DNA of 64,000 bases from contig CP137672.1 of the NCBI GenBank assembly GCA_037976565.1, forward strand, positions 34,364,737 through 34,428,736. The letters run 5' to 3'. The position numbers and the translations under genes are program-made. Within the stretch, counting starts at the first letter, position 1. Each line of letters opens with the position of its first letter. Positions 23,319-33,300 of this stretch are shown piece by piece. The DNA comes from Mesocentrotus franciscanus (Eukaryota > Echinodermata > Echinoidea > Camarodonta > Strongylocentrotidae). A model generated the notes under the pieces. It searched no databases. It was not told where the DNA came from and was given only the letters and a program-made list of their open reading frames with translations.

Positions 23319-26300
23319 TTTTCTTTCCTGTTGGCTCTTGCTTCCCGTTTGGCAGCAGCATAATTTAATTCCTTGTTATTTGTTATTCTTTCATGAGCTA
23401 TATTTAAATATAATGAGTCTTAGGTCAGTTGTTTGCCTAGCATTCTGTGTCTTCCTCATAATCACATTTTTTGTCTGTTATTCTTCTGTATTATCAAGAA
23501 CATTTCTTTTCCTTTCTATCAGGCTTGCCAGAGAATTTGTCCAGGAGTCCAGTTTAACATCAACAGATCTACAGCTAGAGGAGGTAATTACAATGCACAA
23601 TCTCATGCACAACATTGACAAGATGACCCCAATTCCAAGAATCTCAGTAGCATTGCTATGCCGCTTTGATTTAGGGTCCAAATTCACTCAAAAGTTAAGC
23701 TACAAATTTCTATGACAAGCAAATGAAAAAAAAGGGTAACCTAATTTCATTTACTTGTCGACAAACTACAACTCTTGAATTTGTAGACATAAAATTTTGA
23801 TGAGTGAGAGCCGGGAAGTTGTTACAGCTACCCTTCCACTTCTAGAAATGCCTGTGAAGAAAACATTGGTCTATTAATTGATGATCTATCAAATATTCTA
23901 TCAAATTTCTTGTGGAAAGCAGTATTAATGTCAATCTCTGTTTCCCAATGTATTTTCTTAACTCTCCTCTGTCCTCTCCCCATTGCCCCCCTTCCCCAAC
24001 TCTCCAGGAATTGTGAGTAAAATCATTTAGTATAAGCCTGAGTCAAAACGTTTAACCGACGGTTAAACGACCGCATTCATCAAAACCGTTTAGCATTTCT
24101 CGCTCCGTTTAACCGTTATTTTCTTGCAGTTTGTTACATGCGTGTTGGTTTTGTTTTTGTTTTTGTCCTTAAAATTTTGTTCATATTTGCATCGGCACAT
24201 TGACGCCGATTCATTTGTTTTCAGACCTCCGTATCGGCAACAAAGTCCCGCCAATAATTATTGTTTTAGACCTCCGTATCTGCAACAAAGTCCCGCCATT
24301 AATTATTGTTTTAGACCTCCGTATCGGCAACAAAGTCCCGCCATTAATTATTGTTTTTAGACCTCCGTATCGGCAACAAAGCCCCGCCAATAATTATTGT
24401 TTTTAGACCTCCGTATCTGCAACAAAGTCCCGCCATTAATTATTGTTTTTAGACCTCCGTATCGGCAACAAAGTCCCGCCATTAATTATTGTTTTTAGAC
24501 CTCCGTATCGGCAACAAAGTCAAGCCATTAATTATTGTTTTTAGACCTCCGTATCGGCAACAAAGTCAAGCCATTAATTATTGTTTTTAGACCTCCGTAT
24601 CGGCAACAAAGTCCCGCCAATAATTATTGTTTTTAGACCTCCGTATCGGCAACAAAGTCAAGCCATTAATTATTGTTTTTAGACCTCCATATCGGCAACA
24701 AAGTCAATCCATTAATTATTGTTTTTAGACCTCCGTATCGGCAACAAAGTCAAGCCATTAATTATTGTTTTTAGACCTCCGTATCGGCAACAAAGTCAAG
24801 CCATTAATTATTGTTTTAGACCTCTGTATCGGCAACAAAGTCAAGCCATTAATTATTGTTTTAGACCTCCGTATCGGCAACAAAGTCAAGCCATTAATTA
24901 TTGTTTTTAGACCTCCGTATCGGCAACAAAGTCCCGCCAATAATTATTGTTTTAGACCTCCGTATTGGCAACAAAGTCAAGCCATTAATTATTGTTTTTA
25001 GACCTCCGTATCGGCAACAAAGTCCCGCCAATAATTATTGTTTGTAGACCTCCGTATCGGCAACAAAGTCCCACCATTAATTATTGTTTTTAGACCTCTG
25101 TATATATCGGCAACAAAGTCCCGCCAATAATTATTGTTTTTAGACCTCCGTATCGGCAACAAAGTCAAGCCATTAATTATTGTTTTTAGACCTCCGTATC
25201 GGCAACAAAGTCCCGCCATTAATTATTGTTTTTAGACCTCCGTATCGGCAAAAAGTCCCGCCAATAATTATTGTTTTAGACCTCCGTATCGGCAACAAAG
25301 TCAAGCCAATAATTATTGTTTGTAGACCTCCGTATCGGCAACAAAGTCCCGCCATTAATTATTGTTTTTAGACCTCCGTATCGGCAACAAAGTCCCGCCA
25401 ATAATTATTGTTTTTAGACCTCCGTATCGGCAACAAAGTCAAGCCATTAATTATTGTTTTTAGACCTCCATATCGGCAACAAAGTCAATCCATTAATTAT
25501 TGTTTTTAGACCTCCGTATCGGCAACAAAGTCAAGCCATTAATTATTGTTTTTAGACCTCCGTAGCGGCAACAAAGTCAAGCCAATAATTATTGTTTGTA
25601 GACCTCAGTATCGGCAACAAAGTCCCGCCATTAATTATTGTTTTGAGATCTCCGTATCGGCAACAAAGTCCCGCCAATAATTATTGTTTTTAGACCTCCG
25701 TATCGGCAACAAAGTCAAGCCATTAATTATTGTATTTAGACCTCCGTATCGGCAACAAAGTCCCGCCATTAATTATTGTTTTTAGACCTCCGTATCGGCA
25801 ACAAAGTCCCGCCATTAATTATTGTTTTTAGACCTCCGTATCGGCAAAAAATCCCGCCATTATTATTGTTTTAGACCTCCGTAGCGGCAACAAAGTCAAG
25901 CCAATAATTATTGTTTGTAGACCTCCGTATCGGCAAAAAAGTCCCGCCATTAATTATTGTTTTTAGACTTCCGTATCGGCAACAAAGTCCCGCCAATAAT
26001 TATTGTTTTAGACCTCCGTAGCGGCTACAAAGTCAAGCCAATAATTATTGTTTGTAGTCCTCAGTATCGGCAACAAAGTCCCGCCATTAATTATTGTTTT
26101 GAGATCTCCGTATCGGCAACAAAGTCCCGCCAATAATTATTGTTTTTAAACCTCCGTATCGGCAACAAAGTCAAGCCATTAATTATTGTTTTTAGACCTC
26201 CGTATCGGCAACAAAGTCCCGCCATTAATTATTGTTTTTAGACCTCCGTATCGGCAACAAAGTCCCGCCAATAATTATTGTTTTAGACCTCCGTATCGGC

Positions 26301-26940
26301 AACAAAATCAAGCCATTAATTATTGTTTTTATACCTCCGTATCGGCAACAAAGTCCCGCCAATAATTATTGTTTTAGACCTCCGTATCGGCAACAAAGTC
26401 AAGCCATTAATCATTGTTTTTAGACCTCCGTATCGGCAACAAAGTCAAGCTATTAATTATTGTTTTTAGACCTCCGTATCGGCAACGAAGTCTCGTTTTT
26501 TAGTTCCATTTTAAGCCTCTTTTCATGAACATGATTACATGATATGTCTTGTTCGAAATGACTTAATACTTGAGAATTTACATACATGTAAAAATACATG
26601 TATTTTCATAACGGTTAAACGAAACCGCCCGTTTAAAATTGACGGTTAAACGTTTAGCAAAAAAACCGTAATGACTCAGGCCTAATTTAGTATAACTGAT
26701 GATGATGTATATATATATATATATACAAAGAACCATGGGCCTACTTGTGAAACCGTTTCAACTCTTGTATGACTTGTTTGTAGTCTGGCGCCATCACATG
26801 GTATTCATGTGTCATTTTTAGAATAGTTCAAATGAAAACCTGTTTTGTTCATCATCCAAACATTTAGGGTTACATAAACTTTGTTCCCCTTCTCCTTTCA
26901 GCTTTTAAATCTTTTTGTTCAAATATATATATACTGGTGA

Positions 26941-26984
<44 letters not shown>

Positions 26985-29900
26985 CAGATATCATCTTTTT
27001 TGTAGAGCTATATATACATTTTTTGAGGTATCTATAACTTTTTGGATCGAGGTATATACTTTTTGTTGAGATATACTTTGTGTTAAGATATGTTGCTTTA
27101 TTTGAGACATCTATTTTTTGTTAAGATATATTTGTACTTTATATTGAAATGTTTATCTGTTTTGTTGAGATATATACTGTTTGTTAAGATATATTTGTAC
27201 TTTATATTGAAATGTTTTCTTGTTTTGTTGAGATATACATGTATACTGGTTGTTAAGATATATTTGTACTTTATATTGAAATGTTTTCTTGTTTTGTTGA
27301 GATATATACTGTTTCAAAAATAATATCGCTAGTGATATTCGTTTGTCTCGCAATGTATGGTCAATAAGGGATCTAAAAGATCACGACGTTTCGTGCGCCG
27401 CTGCAAAACTTCGTCAGGTGATAAAATCTGACAAAGTGTTGCAGCGGCGCACGAAACGTTGTGATCTTTTAGATCCCTTATTGACCATACATTGCGAGAC
27501 AAACGAATATCACTAGCGATATTATTTTCTACATCTACATCCGCAATGAGTAATATATTTAGCATCATATATACCGTTTGTTAAGATATATTTGTACTTT
27601 ATATTGAAATGCTTTCTTGTTTTGTTGAGACATATACATGTATTTTATCTCTCTTGATATATCATTTCAGATTCAGTGCATTCTCCAGGATGCAGGTTCA
27701 AACATCGCCACACCCAAGAGTTTAGCTTCAAAGAATCAGCTAGGTAAGTGCTTTACCAAGCTAGCAGCAATATTTTACCAAAAAGAACAGACATGGTTAT
27801 GTACACATTATTTCAGTTTGTGGATGAATAGACATTTGACTTGTTCATTTGTTTTACAGTGTATTATTATGATTATTTTTCAAATGACATTCAATATTAA
27901 TATTCATTATGATTGTCTATCCAAAAAGGAAATACTTTTTTTTCTTTATACCGTATTTTTTTCTAAACTTTCCTTCTGCAAATATTATATTAATGCATGG
28001 AAACATTTCAAATATTCATTGAATATTTCATCAGTGTTTGACCGCAATTTGTACCTCTTAAAGGCGCACAATCCCGCCAGTGTAGTTATCGCTGCTCTAG
28101 TCATCGCCATCTTGGTTCCGAAGATCGACTTCTAATTTGCATACAGCTGTCAACCAAAGTGCTTGTGTATAATGTAGTACGGCCTGCCTTCGCCAAGCCA
28201 GCTGATCGCTGCCGATCGTGACGTCACAAAAGTGGGCGGAAACAGCAGCCGAATCTTAGAGCCGAACTGCGATTGGTATTACTTCGCCACATGTATGCGA
28301 TAATCGGCATTGTTCGGGCATTCGGAACATGCCATCTGCGTAAGAGCTGTATTCTGTTGGTGTCAATAGGCAGCTAGTACCATCCACCAGCGCGTACGTA
28401 TTTTGAACGCCCTCTGGAATACGGGGAACGTGCGTCTTTAACATCAATTAATTACACTTATGGGTAGTTTAATTACCTTCTTGGAAGGGGTGAGGTAGGT
28501 AGAGGGAAGGGATAGTTGTTTCCAAATTTTGTTACCAAAAGAAATTTCCAAATCTTTGTTCTCTTTTACTTGTGCAGATTTTGTTATACACTTATAGTCA
28601 TTTCCATTGAAGCTTTTCTCCTCTGTTTTGATCTATTTGTTTCAGATATGACTGGATTCAATGGTGCTACTGTTGAGATGTTAGAGACCTGGATAGATGA
28701 AATGACAATGTCTCTGCCTCCTCTGAGAAACTTTATCCTGCCGGTGAGAAGATGTGGAAGAAAAAAAAAAATCATATTTCCTTATTTCCTTATGTGTTTT
28801 CTTAATATGTGGGATTGTGTTACATTACTGATTGATTGATATTGTTATCCAATAGTATTTTTATTTTATGCACATGCATGTAGCAAATTATTTTTAAATA
28901 ATCTAATGCTCAATTTTTTAAGACCATATGGTTCTTAACTTTGAGATGAAAGAATCTAGATTGAAAAATGTAAAATTTGATATATGGTATGAATTTACCA
29001 TATTTAATTTATTAATATCAAATTTATTAATTTGATGTGTTATGAGATCCAAGTGGACAGTATTATATAGAAGTGGCGAAACATATTCAGTACTAATTGG
29101 TATTATTCCCGGCAGTAGGGTTTACAGCAGGGCTCGATACTAACCAGGTGCCCGGTACACATTGGCGCTCAAAATCCAAGTCCGGTCCCCTCAAATTGTG
29201 AATTATTTTTTACATAGGGCTCATGCATATAGACTCTAAAAAGTTCAGTCCGGATCCCCTTCCAAATAAGGAGCTGCTATTTACAGTAATTACAAAATAT
29301 ACTCGACACCCAGGCTATTCATGTTTGTTTTTTTTGGTGTGTGCTCCATATCTCACCAAATACAATCTGGAACTTACCTTTCATTGGTTATACTTAAAGT
29401 ATCATTTTAATGTATATTTAGTCAGATCCAGGCTCCATGGTTAATTTGGGCCATCAACATATTTTAGGTTATTGGTTATATACATCTACAGGACAAACTA
29501 GCATCATCTTGATTTGTCAATTGTATGTTACAAATTGCTTGGGAAGGTGAAACATTAATTGATGTATTTGCTAGCCAAGTGATTGTCCTGGGGGATAGTT
29601 GTCCTAGGGGTACATGGTGCTGCCAAAGGGATACCTCATGTGTCCTAGGCACACAATGATATCTATTTAAATACGCATGCCACCAATTTATTTATGACCA
29701 CCAAGATGGATTAATGAACAAGTAGTTACATCAAATACATTGAGTAGGAGAGAGAATTATGACACTGCCTCTCAACAATCATATGATTTAGGTCTTCTTT
29801 TCATCCTTTCATTCTGAAATTCCATCCTCCTCCCTGTCCACCTTCTTCACTAAGTCAGCCTGGTTCACACATGATGTTATTCACACACTTACCATAATGG

Positions 29901-30286
29901 TCTCGCTCTCATGCCATGTTCAATTCTGACTCTGAAATTTATGAATGGAATTGCATAAGATGAAACATTTTACATCAAAGAGAAGGCAAGTGGAGCTGGG
30001 GGAAAAGAGTATCTGCTTGCAGCAAGGTCTTCCAATGGCTCATGCACATGTGAGGCTGGAAACCATGGCAATTACCAATTACCATGGTGGACGCTGTAGA
30101 TTGAAAAAGATACAGAAATGTGAAGCATATTAAGCATGTGACATTATGAGGAAGACACAGTATGCTAGGCAAACAACTGACCTAAGACTCATTATATGTA
30201 AATATAACTCATAAATGCATAACAAATAACAAGGAATTAAATTGTGCTGCTGCCAAAGGGGAGGCAGGAGCCAACAGGAAAGCAAA

Positions 30287-30326
<40 letters not shown>

Positions 30327-33300
30327 TGGGAAAAGGAGATAAAGATAGATAGACAGAAAGACAGAAAGAGAGAGAAAGAGAGAGAGAGAGAGAAAGTGTG
30401 AGAAATAGATAAAGATAGATAGACAGAAAAACAGAGAAAGAGAGAGAGAGAGAGAAATAGAACAGTTTAATGTGTCTTATGATAAGATTCAGAAATGTGT
30501 GTAGCAGGCTATTAGATATGTCATTATATATTGCCCCTAGAAGCAGTTCACAACCATCATGTGTGAACATGGCTTTAGAGTGTGGCCGTTATCATAAGTG
30601 GACCGTCACGGTACTTGTGCAAGAATGTACTCGCCCGGGATGAGTTATGTCAACACTGATGTGGCCTGGTCTTCATCATCATAAACATTTATGTATTAGA
30701 AGCGAAACCTTTGACTTAGAAAGAGCATGATGAATGTGAACTGATAAAAAACAAACATTAGCTCCATAACTCTTTTCATGTGAGTCAAGCCCTTCACTGG
30801 CATGTATGAGATAAGTCTTTTCTTAAACATAAATTGTTCAGCTTGATGAACTGATATTGCTGGAAACTATGGCAACAATAGGAAATCATTCGAAATCACG
30901 ATTCAGAACAATTGCAGAATGCCCTACCAACAAGTAATTGTAACCCTAACCCTATCTTCAATCTAGATCCTGACCCTCATCCTTTTCCTAATCCTAATCC
31001 TAACCCTTACCCTAATAGTGATTAATTTAATTAATGAATTACGATAAATTTAATTCTAGGTAATTTTTTTTCTCTGCTCCTCAAAATTTTTATTGATTGA
31101 AATTGATATTTGCTCTGAAAAAAATCACTTAATTGACCTGCTGCAATGCAGCATCTCATGGAAAAGCTTTAATATACAGATCGTTATATGTAAGGTTTAG
31201 GGTTACAAAGTAAGGAATTAATTTAATTTAGGACATACACCGGTTAGCAAACTTTACTGGAGAATGTATCATGGAACATGTCTTTTTCCCCCTTTCTCTT
31301 ATGAAACACAGTCAGGGGGGAAGTCTAGCAGTGCCATCCATGTTGCAAGATCAGTATGTCGAAGGGCAGAGAGAAGGTGAGTACTAATACTGAGATAAAT
31401 CATCTCATAGTAGCATTTCTATTTATGTATAGAACAACTCTTATGATGTGTTGGAATATAGTCGGTTTTGGGATATTTGGGATATTCTGCTGTTCTGGTG
31501 TTTGTCATATTCTGAAACAGAAAGAAAAACGAATCCACTGTACTTTTTCCCATTGATCGTGTGTTTCATAATCATTTTTTTTCTTCCTTGTTTTTTGTTG
31601 TTGTTCTTCCTAATGCTTTGATAAATCCGTTAATCATCTCTCTCTTCTCTCTCTTCTCTTTGTATTTCTTAAGGTTATTTTTCCTTTCTAATCATGACAA
31701 ATATTTCTACTGTAGCTCAAAGTATCATCCGAGTTTAGAAGGCATTAGTGGCCAACCTATAGCCTTTCCTTACAAGTCACAGGAGGCAGTTTGTAGATTT
31801 ATAAATCATTTTACATTCAAAACTTCTTTTAAATATGTTGCAAAATGGAGTAGGTCATTTTATTGTGAACTCTCTTTCCATATATCATAAATGTTATGAT
31901 GGTATCTGCCGGGTCTTTATGTGCTCTATCACCATTATCTTAAGATGTGACATTATTGGAGCTAGTTGTTGATAGGTGAACGGCCTATTAAAGTTGAGAA
32001 AGCAATGACCATTTTAATTACCTATCATGCCACTGTTGCCACCCAACAAGGGGTCAAAGGTCAGATGTGAAAGGTTATCAGCAGGCATTGTGGACAGACT
32101 TAGTAGGCATTATGGGGCCAGTGACAGCCATCAAAATGTCATCGTATGAAGCAAATAAAGATCAAATTTATCATTTGAGCATCCAATGTCTATAATTCTT
32201 TAGAGTAAGAGTGTAAAAGGTTGAAGTAAGTTGAGACCAAGCTATTTATGTCAAATGAGTTATTGTCCTTGATGTAAAGGATATAAGGTGGTGTGCAGGA
32301 CTGGTGTGTTTCTGTGACCAAAAGAAGAATGTGTGTCACTGTCACTGAGCAGCCATTTGTTCTTCGACAACACATGCTCCAGTGACAGTAGCTTCTTTAA
32401 GGTCAATTTCCTGCACTAACCAACTTCCTAACTTCTACCCTTGACCCAGTACTAAACCTTACCATTTACCTAACCTGGTTCTAGGACACCTACCCGCTTG
32501 ACATCCACCCCCGATAACCCCACTAGCAACTACCCCCTAGGACAACTACCCCCCAGACAACTATCCTAGGGGGTAGTTGTCCGGGGGGTAGTTGTGCTGG
32601 GAGGTAGTTGTCTGGGGGGTAGTTATCCTAGGGGGGAGTTGACTGGGGGTGGTTATCTGGGAGGGGGTGGATGTCCAGGGGGTAGGTGTCCGGATACGAC
32701 CTAAACCTAAAATACACTCCACCGCAACCTATAATATTAATTCCGCTAGTGCTGATCTACTTGACAACACATAGCCTGGAGCAAACATCCCTTTAGTGTG
32801 TGTTGGACAGCCTCCACAATACATCTTAATTCTCTGTGATGTATGATCTTGCGAGGTCCCCTGCCATTCACCCTGTACTAAAAATTAAAAAAAAATTAAA
32901 AATCAATATTTTCCCTTGAGAAGATTCTCAATCATACATTCACCCTAAATATGATTATTGCAAATATGTTTTTTATACAGCACCTGTATGAAACAAAAAA
33001 AAAATTCTGTCCTCAATAAGTAAGAAAATGAAAGTTTGTGAAATTTTTTGTACAGAGCAAATTGGAGAGGAGCTTGCAAATAATGTCACGGTGCTGCCAA
33101 TTTGTGTTTCACTAATGACAAGTTCAAAAATGTATAACCTTCCTATTTTCAATTGGATATTGCTCAAACTTTCCCTAATTTGTTTCTTTCAATTTTCTGC
33201 GTTTATTGAAACCAACTTAATATCAAGGTGGACTTTCCCTTTAAATCTTGGGTATTGTATTCAAAGCATTGAATGCAGTGCATGTATTTTTATTTTTTAT

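Noticed and set aside
22893..23715. Long serine/leucine-rich open frames of 156 and 264 codons
   Set aside because: They translate CT, TA and CA microsatellites; the end of the larger one merely runs through true MMAB exon 4 and its intron.
30948..31016. Interstitial telomere or chromosome-end relic
   Set aside because: Too degenerate and short; the same words occur inside short mobile elements in this window.
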